Below, one piece after another: positions 52,906 to 59,798 of a stretch of 61,389 bases of DNA (positions within the stretch are counted from its first letter, which is position 1; every line of letters begins with the position of its first letter). This DNA comes from a virus. The translations under genes were made by a program, and so were the position numbers. The notes under the pieces were generated by a model. The model worked only from the letters and a program-made list of their open reading frames with translations. It made no database searches and had not been told where the DNA came from. The DNA is taken from positions 1 through 61,389 of IMG/VR virus record IMGVR_UViG_3300031841_001859; one strand, 5' to 3'.

Positions 52906-53329
52906 TACTTTTTAATTTTTGAGTTAGCTTGAAATATTTTTTGAGTATCTGCTCTCTAGTTTCCTTGAAGAACTTCAACCTCTTCTGACTGTTGCTGCTG
53001 TTTATTTCTCTTGCGATACTATCCTTTATTCTCTCTAGTTTAGATTTGTATTTGGATAGTGTCATTTGAATCACAGCCTTTCTCCACCCTTGCTCCTGGA
53101 AAAACATATAGCCCTCCGGGTCAATCTCGACATAGTAGTTGGTGCTTTTTTGTGGGTCAAATATTTTAACCTCGCCAGTCTCATCATCTCTAATGATTTT
53201 AACTCCCAGGTAAATACAAGACTCATACCCATCTCCTATGAGGTGTACACTTGCATAATCAGAACAAGCTTCATTGAATATTTCATCTAAGTTATACTTC
53301 AATTTCTTCTTGCATAATTGAATTAGCAA
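52898..53329 (-). CDS. Hypothetical protein, 143 aa
   Basis: The first 10 residues overlap the upstream gene; a TTG giving MKYNLDEIFNEAC may be the true start. Beta-rich centre (SCIYLGVKIIRDDETGEVKI, EIDPEGYMFFQEQGWRK), helical basic end. No known domain. Confidence 0.55.
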   Translation of the reverse strand: MLIQLCKKKLKYNLDEIFNEACSDYASVHLIGDGYESCIYLGVKIIRDDETGEVKIFDPQKSTNYYVEIDPEGYMFFQEQGWRKAVIQMTLSKYKSKLERIKDSIAREINSSNSQKRLKFFKETREQILKKYFKLTQKLKSND

Positions 53330-53597
53330 TTAGTTTAAAGTCCTTATCGTTTTCGATAGTCGTTGTTATCTCCTTGATACCGTGTAGTATCGTAGTGTGC
53401 TCAAGAGAGTGACCCTCCCTAGACATATAATCTTTTATCTCGGTTGGTCTCATTCCTCTTTTCGTACACAAGTAGTATAACAATTGTCTAGCCTCAACGA
53501 CTGACTTCTTTCTAGACTTTTCAAACAAGTCCGCATGGTTTATTTCCATGTGCTCTAATATTCTTTCAATGAACTTTTTAAATAATTTATATTTCAT
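53292..53597 (-). CDS. DnaA domain IV-like DNA-binding protein (second)
   Basis: 101 residues. KKSVVEARQLLYYLCTKRGM, TEIKDYMS and SLEHTTILHGIKEI match DnaA domain IV, with EHTTILHG close to the DHTTVLHA signature. Like the 45393 protein it lacks the ATPase. The two share only the motif pattern, so they may recognise different sites. Confidence 0.75.
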   Translation of the reverse strand: MKYKLFKKFIERILEHMEINHADLFEKSRKKSVVEARQLLYYLCTKRGMRPTEIKDYMSREGHSLEHTTILHGIKEITTTIENDKDFKLIANSIMQEEIEV

Positions 53598-53599
53598 AA

Positions 53600-53782
53600 T
53601 TAAATTTTTAGAGATTGTAAAATTTTTTGAAGGAATACATCTTGCTTAGATTCTGACATCGTATTCTTGTGAGTCTGAAAAAACTTAACCGATGTATGTA
53701 CCTCCCCTAATTTTTTTTTAAGGGCCTCATTACTTTGTAGTAAGTAGGTATTTAATTCTTGTTGTGCAGTTTGCTCCGGCAT
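53600..53782 (-). CDS. Small helical protein, 60 aa
   Basis: Gln/Lys-rich helix (LNTYLLQSNEALKKKLGEVH). Two bases from each neighbour. Function unknown. Confidence 0.5.
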   Translation of the reverse strand: MPEQTAQQELNTYLLQSNEALKKKLGEVHTSVKFFQTHKNTMSESKQDVFLQKILQSLKI

Positions 53783-53784
53783 AA

Positions 53785-54078
53785 TTAAAGGTGTAATAAT
53801 TTTAATCTTCTTTTATATTTCCTAGCTAGAGCCAGTTCCTTTTTACAATCGTTCAATAAATCTAAATCATCTTTAGATAATTTGCAAATAAAATAGGATT
53901 GACTTTGCTTTTTTGTTCGTGTCGTTCTTTTTCTAACGACCTCCACTTGTGTCTCTAAATCCATAGAAAATATTCTCCTGGAAATATTATTGTGGAGTTC
54001 AATTATCCTATCATAAATATATTTTTTATGATTGGATACTCTCTTGTAGTTTTTCAGTAAGGTTGGTATTGTTTTCAT
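53785..54078 (-). CDS. Hypothetical basic protein, 97 aa
   Basis: Lys/Arg-rich with a VRKRTTRTKKQSQSYF stretch and C-terminal helix (DDLDLLNDCKKELALARKYK). It overlaps the zinc-ribbon gene by 53 bases in another frame. Possible nucleic-acid binder. Confidence 0.5.
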   Translation of the reverse strand: MKTIPTLLKNYKRVSNHKKYIYDRIIELHNNISRRIFSMDLETQVEVVRKRTTRTKKQSQSYFICKLSKDDLDLLNDCKKELALARKYKRRLKLLHL

Positions 54079-54259
54079 TTGTTGTTGAGTTGGTTGCGAT
54101 TGGTGTTAGATGATAGACATAATCAGAGTAGATTGTCTCTTGGTGTCCACAAGCTTTACACTTATAAATGTGTTCCGCCCATTCTCCCATATAACTAGAA
54201 TCAACAAGTGTCAATTCAGTTGGGGAACAAGCGGAACAATTTTTATATACAAAACTCAT
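54026..54259 (-). CDS. Zinc-ribbon protein, 77 aa
   Basis: Two Cys pairs, CSAC near residue 8 and CKAC near 33, frame a beta hairpin (WAEHIYKCKACGHQETIY): a treble-clef or ribbon zinc site. The rest is polar. A promoter-like box lies nine bases upstream. Likely a small regulator or nucleic-acid binder. Confidence 0.65.
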   Translation of the reverse strand: MSFVYKNCSACSPTELTLVDSSYMGEWAEHIYKCKACGHQETIYSDYVYHLTPIATNSTTNENNTNLTEKLQESIQS

Positions 54260-54267
54260 AGATAGTG

Positions 54268-54299
54268 TAAAGATAGTTCATTGATTTGTCACTACCAAA
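54268..54299 (-). promoter_or_regulatory. Leftward promoter
   Basis: Minus strand TTTG (54296-54299), 20-base spacer, TATCTTTA (54268-54275). Only nine bases separate the box from the zinc-ribbon ATG, so the mRNA would be nearly leaderless. Confidence 0.6.
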
Positions 54300-54302
54300 T
54301 TT

Positions 54303-54641
54303 TTATCTATTAAAATCATTTAACATTTCAATTAAGTCTGCGACCTCTTGCTTAGTTTTCCATCCCGCTACTGCGACTGAGCCTCCTAGGCAAAGTCCGA
54401 CCTCAAAGTTTTCTTTACCATCTCCGTAGAAATTGTCTCCTCCTACTACGGATATGATTAAGCCTTTGTCCTCATCTCCAACGGCATAGGTGGCTCTTAC
54501 TCCACTACCGCAAGGATGAGTTTTAAATTCTAAGGAGTCAAAAGTATCTTTAACTTTTTCTTCCATCTCTTTATCAAGTTGTTCAATCGACTTCACATCG
54601 ATATCTAAAACTTTATTTATTACTTCATTAAATTTAGTCAT
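54303..54641 (-). CDS. Hypothetical protein, 112 aa
   Basis: I take the internal ATG (MTKFNEVINKVLDI) as start since it follows the promoter at 54672-54703 with a short leader; an upstream ATG at 54665 is possible. Beta-rich core (VRATYAVGDEDKGLIISVVG, EVGLCLGGSVAVAG). Unknown. Confidence 0.6.
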   Translation of the reverse strand: MTKFNEVINKVLDIDVKSIEQLDKEMEEKVKDTFDSLEFKTHPCGSGVRATYAVGDEDKGLIISVVGGDNFYGDGKENFEVGLCLGGSVAVAGWKTKQEVADLIEMLNDFNR

Positions 54642-54671
54642 AACAATTAATTTTAAGTTAAACAAAGGTGT

Positions 54672-54703
54672 AAAGATAGTTCATAACATTTATATTACCA
54701 AAT
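54672..54703 (-). promoter_or_regulatory. Leftward promoter
   Basis: Minus strand TTTG (54700-54703), 20-base spacer, TATCTTTA (54672-54679), sharing the TTTGGTA...ATGAAC context of the 54268 promoter. Confidence 0.65.
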
Positions 54704-54712
54704 AATAATGCA

Positions 54713-54741
54713 AAAAAAAAGCAGGCCTTTCGACCTGCTTC
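54713..54741 (-). terminator. Rho-independent terminator, leftward
   Basis: On the minus strand AAGCAGG / CCTGCTT with a TCGAAAGG-type loop, followed by eight T. It closes the unit of the 55308-54759 genes before the promoter at 54672. Confidence 0.88.
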
Positions 54742-54758
54742 AACATTAAAACTAAAAT

Positions 54759-54869
54759 TTAAACAGTATAGAAACTGCAGTTCTCTCCGCACATTGAACA
54801 CCTACTGTACATTAGTTCATTGCCGTAAGGTAGTGCATCGCAGCAGCTAGATAGGAACGTTGGTTTCAT
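54759..54869 (-). CDS. Tiny Cys-rich zinc-finger protein, 36 aa
   Basis: MKPTFLSSCCDALPYG followed by RCSMCGENCSFYTV: a CC pair and CxxCxxxC, enough for one zinc site. It overlaps the upstream gene by 23 bases and ends 18 bases before the terminator. Similar miniature zinc proteins recur in Flavobacteria phages (memory). Confidence 0.6.
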   Translation of the reverse strand: MKPTFLSSCCDALPYGNELMYSRCSMCGENCSFYTV

Positions 54870-55089
54870 TATTATTTTCTTTTAATATTTCTTGTATTCC
54901 ATTTAGTCTTCTGAGTTTTTCATCAGTTGGTAGTTCGTTCCAATCTCCTGGTGGTTGCCACTCGGGGTTGGCTTTTCTCATAGTAGCAAAAACAATTCTT
55001 TGTTTGGTTGCCACTTTCTCTTCATCGGTATCAGATAATAATTCTGACATCCATAAAAATTTGTTAGCTAGATTTAGTAAGTCATTCAT
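54847..55089 (-). CDS. Hypothetical protein, 80 aa
   Basis: Acidic helical protein (LNLANKFLWMSELLSDTDEE, LRRLNGIQEILKEN). Two bases after the 55092 gene. Function unknown. Confidence 0.55.
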   Translation of the reverse strand: MNDLLNLANKFLWMSELLSDTDEEKVATKQRIVFATMRKANPEWQPPGDWNELPTDEKLRRLNGIQEILKENNNETNVPI

Positions 55090-55091
55090 TG

Positions 55092-55304
55092 TTATTTATT
55101 TTTAGTGTTAAGATGTTTCATTAAACTTTCTAAGGCAAAATCTATAAACGGGTCTGCCTTTTGTTTGAATACAAGTTCTCCTTGAGTTCTTGTTCTAGGT
55201 ATATTCATCCTAGTTCTATCCTTATCAGATAGTTGCTCTGCCCACTCTTTGGTTTCTCGTTGGGCTTTCTTTTGTTTATGGCCGTGCCATTTAGGTTTGT
55301 TCAT
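55092..55304 (-). CDS. Small basic protein, 70 aa
   Basis: Begins MNKPKWHGHKQKKAQRETKE, with RMNIPRTRTQGELVFKQ and a final helix. Lies between the amidotransferase fusion and the 80-residue gene, spaced by three and two bases. Unknown. Confidence 0.55.
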   Translation of the reverse strand: MNKPKWHGHKQKKAQRETKEWAEQLSDKDRTRMNIPRTRTQGELVFKQKADPFIDFALESLMKHLNTKNK

Positions 55305-55307
55305 TAT

Positions 55308-56417
55308 TTATAGTTTAAATTGTTGCATTACTTCCTCGGTCTCAAATTTCTGACACGAGTGACACCACCATTCATTTGAGTAAGGGTCTTGCTCGGTTGC
55401 TTGTGAGCAGTCCGGACATAGCCTAGTCTCCTGGTTGTAGTTAAGTTCAAAACATTGAGTGTCGCTAGCGACACTCTCCGTTTCTTTCAAGTACTCTTCT
55501 TGTCTCCACCAAGGAGTCCACTCCTTACTGTCTGCATAAGTATAAGACCTATCTCTTAGGGAAAACTTAGGATAGGTTTTTTCGTAGCTACTGTGTAGCT
55601 GCTTGCCTTTGTACTCTTGACCTTGGCCAAAGTATAACCAAGCTTTGTACACTCTGCCTTTAACAAGCACAGTGATTTCTCTTCTCTTGTAGTGTCTCGG
55701 GTGTCCCTCAAGCATATCGAGTTGAGCAAGTGTAGTATCACTGACTGCAAACAAATCAATATCAATAAGGTGTCCCACTCCTGGCTTGTCTATCACATAA
55801 GGTAGCCCTGGTATTATCATCGGGTACTTCATGGTTGTTTTACCTTTACCAATAAAGGTTTCATTTCTAAGATAGCTATAGTAGTTGCCATTGCCTTTCT
55901 TAAGTGTACCATAGACTGCTACAAGGTTGTTCTTAATAACATTGTCTTTGGAGTACCAGGTGCTGCCATCTTTAGTCCATAACTTTTGGTTGTAGATTTG
56001 AAATGTTCTATTCCTGGTGTTGATAGTAACAAACCTGGAATCATACTTCGCAAGTTCTTTTTTCCAAGTGTTACGAGGTATCATACCGAGTGCATTAGCG
56101 AGGGTGCGAGAATCAGATACCGCATCAGTTCCTAGCCCTGGTATTGTACCATTGTGCATCAGTAGTTCGTGCTTGTTGTTACCACATACGAAAGGATGGG
56201 TGTTGGCCTTGTTAACTTTACCTTTGGTTGCATATCTGAAATGAGCAATGAAAGGTCTATTGGTTACAAGTTTTTTCCAGTCCGTAGACTTATGATAAGT
56301 TGTCTCGTAAGTATCGAGCCAAACAATCCCCAGTCCGTGAGGATTTATTTTTGAGGATGTCCTCAAAGTTGTTTTTGACAATTGCTTGCCGGTTTGATTG
56401 ATTATTATTACACACAT
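55308..56417 (-). CDS. Fusion: class II glutamine amidotransferase + gamma-glutamylcyclotransferase (GGCT/AIG2) + zinc ribbon
   Basis: 369 residues in three parts. Residues 1-155: Ntn-hydrolase glutaminase with the N-terminal nucleophile Cys2 (MCVIIINQTGK), HFRYATKG and MHNGT (88-91) oxyanion region. Residues 163-275: GGCT/AIG2-like fold with VAVYGTLKKGNGNY (YGT at 169-171) and catalytic Glu in LDMLEGHPRHYKRRE (E237). C-terminus about 330-360: CPDC...CHSC zinc ribbon. In bacteria these folds accompany amidoligases and handle gamma-glutamyl amides. Here an amidoligase is encoded two genes upstream. A palindrome copy encodes SVASDT in the hinge before the ribbon. Confidence 0.85.
   Translation of the reverse strand: MCVIIINQTGKQLSKTTLRTSSKINPHGLGIVWLDTYETTYHKSTDWKKLVTNRPFIAHFRYATKGKVNKANTHPFVCGNNKHELLMHNGTIPGLGTDAVSDSRTLANALGMIPRNTWKKELAKYDSRFVTINTRNRTFQIYNQKLWTKDGSTWYSKDNVIKNNLVAVYGTLKKGNGNYYSYLRNETFIGKGKTTMKYPMIIPGLPYVIDKPGVGHLIDIDLFAVSDTTLAQLDMLEGHPRHYKRREITVLVKGRVYKAWLYFGQGQEYKGKQLHSSYEKTYPKFSLRDRSYTYADSKEWTPWWRQEEYLKETESVASDTQCFELNYNQETRLCPDCSQATEQDPYSNEWWCHSCQKFETEEVMQQFKL
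55457..55476. repeat. Dispersed palindrome copy 4 (GAGTGTCG-CTAG-CGACACTC)
   Basis: Perfect 20-bp palindrome in the amidotransferase fusion gene, between the GGCT and zinc-ribbon parts; same reading frame as the other coding copies. Confidence 0.88.
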
Positions 56418-56467
56418 AGTTAGTTAGTTGCGAGGGTGCACCATTGTACACGACCTCAAGTTATACA

Positions 56468-56499
56468 CAAAGATACAACAAGTTATGCACATTACCAAA
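56468..56499 (-). promoter_or_regulatory. Leftward promoter of the amidotransferase unit
   Basis: Minus strand TTTG (56496-56499), 20-base spacer, TATCTTTG (56468-56475), 51 bases before the ATG at 56417. Confidence 0.7.
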
Positions 56500-56539
56500 T
56501 TTATTTGTAAGTGCCTGGTTTCCAGAGTTGTAAAATTTT

Positions 56540-56570
56540 TTTGGATTTTCAGATTTGTTTCTTATATTTG
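56540..56570 (+). promoter_or_regulatory. Rightward promoter of a putative small RNA
   Basis: TTTG at 56540-56543, 19-base spacer, TATATTTG at 56563-56570. It points away from the amidotransferase promoter and has no reading frame downstream, only two hairpins. Confidence 0.6.
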
Positions 56571-56575
56571 ATAAT

Positions 56576-56652
56576 CATATTATTTATTTGTGGCGTTTGA
56601 TTAGCGCCGGATTATAATAAAAAGCCGAGTGATTTTATCGCTCGGCTTTTTT
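56576..56652 (+). ncRNA. Putative ~77-nt small RNA with two hairpins
   Basis: The predicted transcript contains GGCG...CGCC (56592-56608) and a 12-bp terminator stem AAAGCCGAGTGA / TCGCTCGGCTTT (56621-56649) with T-run. No ORF is present on either strand in this 419-base gap between genes at 56417 and 56837. A target is not known. Confidence 0.5.
56618..56652. terminator. Bidirectional terminator
   Basis: AAAAAGCCGAGTGA / TCGCTCGGCTTTTTT stem with a 5-base loop; both flanks give a T-run on their own strand. Confidence 0.88.
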
Positions 56653-56791
56653 AATTAGAAATCGAAACAGTACAAATGTAAATCAAGGATGCGAAGAGTT
56701 AATTCGTATTCTGGTTCGGAGTAAAAAAAAATTCTAGTGTGCAAAACTTTTGCATACTATTTCATCCTAACTTTGTTTGGATTAAGCGCAC

Positions 56792-56818
56792 AAAAAAACC
56801 GGCACTAAGGCCGGCTTT
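56792..56818 (-). terminator. Terminator, leftward, after the 56837 gene
   Basis: On the minus strand CCGGC-CTTAGT-GCCGG with a run of seven T. It ends the amidoligase/unknown unit 19 bases past its stop. Confidence 0.8.
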
Positions 56819-56836
56819 CTTTTTTGTCTAAGGGTT

Positions 56837-57544
56837 TTACACCTCGACTCCTTTAAACCTTTCTAAGAGATGCGCATTTTCACTCTTGTAGGCTGCTTGG
56901 AGTTTCTCTAGTAGTAGGTCTCCGACTCTTTCGATATAGTATCTATTAGCTGCGGACCTACCTCCATCGTAGTAAGCCTCAACTTCCTCTTGGTAGTTAT
57001 ATTTAAGGCTCTTGCTTTCCGGCAAATTTAAATACTTGTCGATGGTATCAACCACTTCTTCATTAGTGTCATCCCTCCAGTAATACTCCCATGAGTAATC
57101 TTCGTAAATTTCATTATATACCTCTCTTCTATCATACTTATTTGTACCACCATTGTTGTACAAATCGTAGTAAATATTAGAGTACACTCTGAAACATTCA
57201 AGCAAAGGTTTAAAGGATTGCTTGTCTTGTAGAAAACTCGGTAGGTCATTTATAACCGCTCCGCTTTGCGGAATTAGCTTTTCAACCTTATCTGAAAAGT
57301 CCTGGTATTTACCATTGCCACTCCAGTAAGAGCCATCTTTTAACTTAAAGGAATTGGCTAAGTGATTTTCATATTTAGCCCACCACTCGGTCGGGTTATC
57401 ACATAGCATTGAGATTAAATCCATTTGGTCCTCCTCAGCTAGTAAGCTAAAGGTATCTTCGCCCTTTAATTCTTGGGCCATATAGTTCAAAAGTTTTTCA
57501 ACTTGTTCGGGCATCAGTCGATGCAATTGTTTTACATTATTCAT
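56837..57544 (-). CDS. Unknown acidic protein in the amidoligase cluster
   Basis: 235 residues, acidic and unusually Tyr/Asp/Asn-rich (YNEIYEDYSWEYYWRDDTNE, KYLNLPESKSLKYNYQEEVE, AYYDGGRSAANRYYIERVGD). No recognisable enzyme motif or membrane segment. It lies between the amidoligase and the amidotransferase fusion. It could be the acceptor/substrate of a peptide-tagging reaction, a DNA-mimic or an adaptor. I do not recognise the family. Confidence 0.65.
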   Translation of the reverse strand: MNNVKQLHRLMPEQVEKLLNYMAQELKGEDTFSLLAEEDQMDLISMLCDNPTEWWAKYENHLANSFKLKDGSYWSGNGKYQDFSDKVEKLIPQSGAVINDLPSFLQDKQSFKPLLECFRVYSNIYYDLYNNGGTNKYDRREVYNEIYEDYSWEYYWRDDTNEEVVDTIDKYLNLPESKSLKYNYQEEVEAYYDGGRSAANRYYIERVGDLLLEKLQAAYKSENAHLLERFKGVEV

Positions 57545-57622
57545 ATTTATTTAGTTTTAATTAATGTTACTGTTTCATCCTTTTGGAATCATCAGTCGGA
57601 GCACACACTCCGAAACAGCGGA

Positions 57623-57642
57623 GAGTGTCGTGAGCGACACTC
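57623..57642. repeat. Dispersed palindrome copy 5 (GAGTGTCG-TGAG-CGACACTC)
   Basis: Perfect 20-bp palindrome in the 107-base intergenic gap just after the amidoligase stop. It is preceded by a smaller inverted pair (CGGAG...CTCCG). It may also act as a weak RNA hairpin. Confidence 0.88.
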
Positions 57643-57651
57643 CCCTAGCTT

Positions 57652-58611
57652 TTACTCCCTATCTATCCTTAAGGCAGTGTTAACCATTATCCATTCGCCA
57701 TCTCTATTGGTGGTCGCTCTGTATCTTCCATAGTGACTCGAGTCCTCATTTAAGTCCTCCGGTAGGTACGGGAGTATTCTTCTCGTAACCCTACCTTTGT
57801 CGAGCATCCTTTGAAAGTCCCTAGCTAGCTGAAAGACCTCCTCGACTTTGGCTGCATCTTGGTCGTACATCCTCATCACTATCGGCCTACACTTCTCTAG
57901 GAAAGTGTTGAATCTAGTTCTCGGTCTATGTACTGCAGTGTCCATCAGTTCAAAGAAGAGCGAGTATCTCTTCATTAGTGACTCGGTGCTTGGGACAGCA
58001 CTCGGGAATCTATACTCGGCCACTTTTGACTTTGCATTGATTACCCCCCTCCAGTAGCCGGAGTTATTTAAGAACATATCCCCGTTGCCGTATCTCTTTT
58101 TAAGCCTACCTTTGTACATTGCATATATAAGCCCGGAGAACGGCTTTAAAGCGGCTTTCAGTTCTCTTCCGGACATCCCGTGAGCGGAGAGATTAATATG
58201 CCCTCCGCACGTTGTGTCCACTGGAGCATCCAGTATCGGTCTAGCCTCGGCCATCAAGTCCATCATCTTGTTTTTAAGATTAGAGTTAGGTACTAGCGGG
58301 AGTATGTTTGTAATTGCTTCACAGTCCCTTTCCGACCTTGGACTCCTTGCTACGGAGGAATCTCTTTCATACCCTCTAAAAATTGGGTACTCTTCCTCGT
58401 TATGCACAGTGAGTTTCTCTACCTCAAAGCCTATAGCAAATTTGGTTTTTAAGTATTTGCCATCGGGACTCGGAACATAATATTTTTTATTTACATCCCT
58501 TAGTTCTTGAGCCGGTACGATATTAAATTTTCTATCTAAGCCCTCAGTGCCATTGTATCTAACAAGGTGAGCCCTTGCTCTTTGTCCAGTTTTGTTGTAT
58601 TTAATTCTCAT
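57652..58611 (-). CDS. Amidoligase (COOH-NH2 ligase, glutamine-synthetase-like)
   Basis: 319 residues. GFEVE (61-65), YERDSS (81-86) and CEAITN (97-102) form the acidic metal site; TTCGGHINLS (133-142) is the signature CGxHxN loop; EYRFP (199-203) supplies the substrate-binding Arg. The arrangement is that of the Amidoligase_2 / COOH-NH2 ligase family, which joins carboxylates to amines with ATP (described by Iyer, Aravind and colleagues, often with GGCT and GAT-II genes). The product might be a gamma-glutamyl peptide or a peptide tag on host or phage protein. Its ATG overlaps the upstream gene by 11 bases. Confidence 0.8.
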   Translation of the reverse strand: MRIKYNKTGQRARAHLVRYNGTEGLDRKFNIVPAQELRDVNKKYYVPSPDGKYLKTKFAIGFEVEKLTVHNEEEYPIFRGYERDSSVARSPRSERDCEAITNILPLVPNSNLKNKMMDLMAEARPILDAPVDTTCGGHINLSAHGMSGRELKAALKPFSGLIYAMYKGRLKKRYGNGDMFLNNSGYWRGVINAKSKVAEYRFPSAVPSTESLMKRYSLFFELMDTAVHRPRTRFNTFLEKCRPIVMRMYDQDAAKVEEVFQLARDFQRMLDKGRVTRRILPYLPEDLNEDSSHYGRYRATTNRDGEWIMVNTALRIDRE

Positions 58612-59353
58612 CTTGAACAGTGTTTACATTATCAAATATGTATTGAGCGCAAGCCCTTTGGAACATCCCTAAAAATTCATTTTGAGTATCGCCCTCAAGC
58701 CTTGTTTGTGACCCTCTATTGGTAGAAAATTTAATTTGTTTCCATTGGCCATCTACTTTGATTTTCATAGAGCCCTCAAAGAATTTGCTTAGCTCTTGGC
58801 TTATCTCAGTTGCAACCTCCTCCGGAGTAATCTCGGCACTGGTATCTACAAGAGAGTTCATTATTGAATTTTTAACATCAACCGGTAAATCTGAATATCT
58901 AGTTGTATCGGCTGCTTTCATTGCATCGGCCTTAGCCTTTGCTACTTTGTTAAAAGAGTCGATATCAATTTTAACCTCTTGACCCGCAGATTTTGCAGTA
59001 TGTACTGCAGTTCTATATAAGTTTTGAGTATGTGCCGCCCCGTTGCCAGTTGCAAACTTAGCAGCCTTTTTCAGCCTATAGTACCAGGTATTTGATATTC
59101 TTAAAATTCTCTGAATATCCGTTGGACTCCAGGACATTTCCATATCTTCGAGCATAGCTTTAACACTTTGGTCTTTTAGCTTTTCCTCGATTTCTAAAAT
59201 TAACTTTCCTTTCTCGATTTGAGTGTTGAAAGTATCATATTGAGTTGCCTCAATTTGTTGGTCCAGTTGAGCATACTCCTCAAATTTTAGAGCAGTCGCA
59301 AGGCCTGGATGCCTTTCTAATAGTTGCTTTTCAGCATTGTTTAAATTTAACAT
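58601..59353 (-). CDS. Unknown protein with HTH-like segment
   Basis: 250 residues from the ATG giving MLNLNNAEKQLLERHPGLAT; an earlier ATG at 59380 is possible. Mostly helical; SWSPTDIQRILRISNTWYYR resembles a helix-turn-helix. The C-terminal half (VATEISQELSKFFEGSMKIK and VDGQWKQIKFSTNRGSQTRL) is mixed. First gene of the leftward arm and coupled to the amidoligase. It could be a regulator or a partner of the ligase. Confidence 0.6.
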   Translation of the reverse strand: MLNLNNAEKQLLERHPGLATALKFEEYAQLDQQIEATQYDTFNTQIEKGKLILEIEEKLKDQSVKAMLEDMEMSWSPTDIQRILRISNTWYYRLKKAAKFATGNGAAHTQNLYRTAVHTAKSAGQEVKIDIDSFNKVAKAKADAMKAADTTRYSDLPVDVKNSIMNSLVDTSAEITPEEVATEISQELSKFFEGSMKIKVDGQWKQIKFSTNRGSQTRLEGDTQNEFLGMFQRACAQYIFDNVNTVQDEN

Positions 59354-59602
59354 AATTATAGTTTTAATTGTTAGTATCAATGTTCATTTCTTGTTCATTG
59401 ATAGTTCAATTTAAGGTTATTATTTGAATATACAAAACAATTTACCAGGAAAATATGGACCAATTGCTACAATATCCTGTAAAGTATTGATATTAAAGAG
59501 TTTCTTTTGTATCTTTCCTGGAGTTTTGTTTTCTTTTTTTTTGGGTCGACAGGTGCAAAAGGGAAGGTCCTCCTTCCTCTTTTTTTGGAGAAACGGGGGA
59601 AG

Positions 59603-59618
59603 GTGTCGCGGGCGACAC
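59603..59618. repeat. Dispersed palindrome copy 6 (GTGTCG-CGGG-CGACAC)
   Basis: Perfect 6-bp arms, 4-base loop, at the start of the GC-rich island. Confidence 0.82.
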
Positions 59619-59787
59619 TGGCGAGCGACCGCGGGAGCGGGAGCGGTGCTAGAATTTTGCTAAAAAATTTGCACTAACCGGCCGAAAAATGCAGGGGGGA
59701 GTAAAAAAAATTTTGACTTTTTTTTTGTGGGTGGTCAGCGTCAGGGGGTAGGGAATATAAAACCCCTATATATCTCAAAAAAATTAT

Positions 59788-59795
59788 TACCTTTG
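59788..59795 (+). promoter_or_regulatory. TAnnTTTG promoter box
   Basis: TACCTTTG ends three bases before ATG 59799, so the transcript is probably leaderless. It also argues against the longer frame starting at 59727. Confidence 0.5.
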
Positions 59796-59798
59796 TAT

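Larger units (their letters stand above)
59354..59798. promoter_or_regulatory. Divergent control region with GC-rich island
   Basis: This 445-base gap separates the leftward and rightward arms. It holds a GC-rich block (about 59592-59655, with GGCGAGCGACCGCGGGAGCG) in otherwise AT-rich DNA, a palindrome at 59603-59618, A- and T-tracts and the promoter box at 59788. I see no gene. No clean promoter for the leftward gene was found by eye. A replication origin is possible here, unproven. Confidence 0.45.

Noticed and set aside
56768-56775. TAACTTTG plus-strand promoter box
   Set aside because: It would only transcribe a few dozen bases into a terminator and has no -33 partner; probably chance.
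59727-59798. Longer N-terminus for the 59799 gene
   Set aside because: The extra segment overlaps a promoter box and the control region; the ATG at 59799 fits better.
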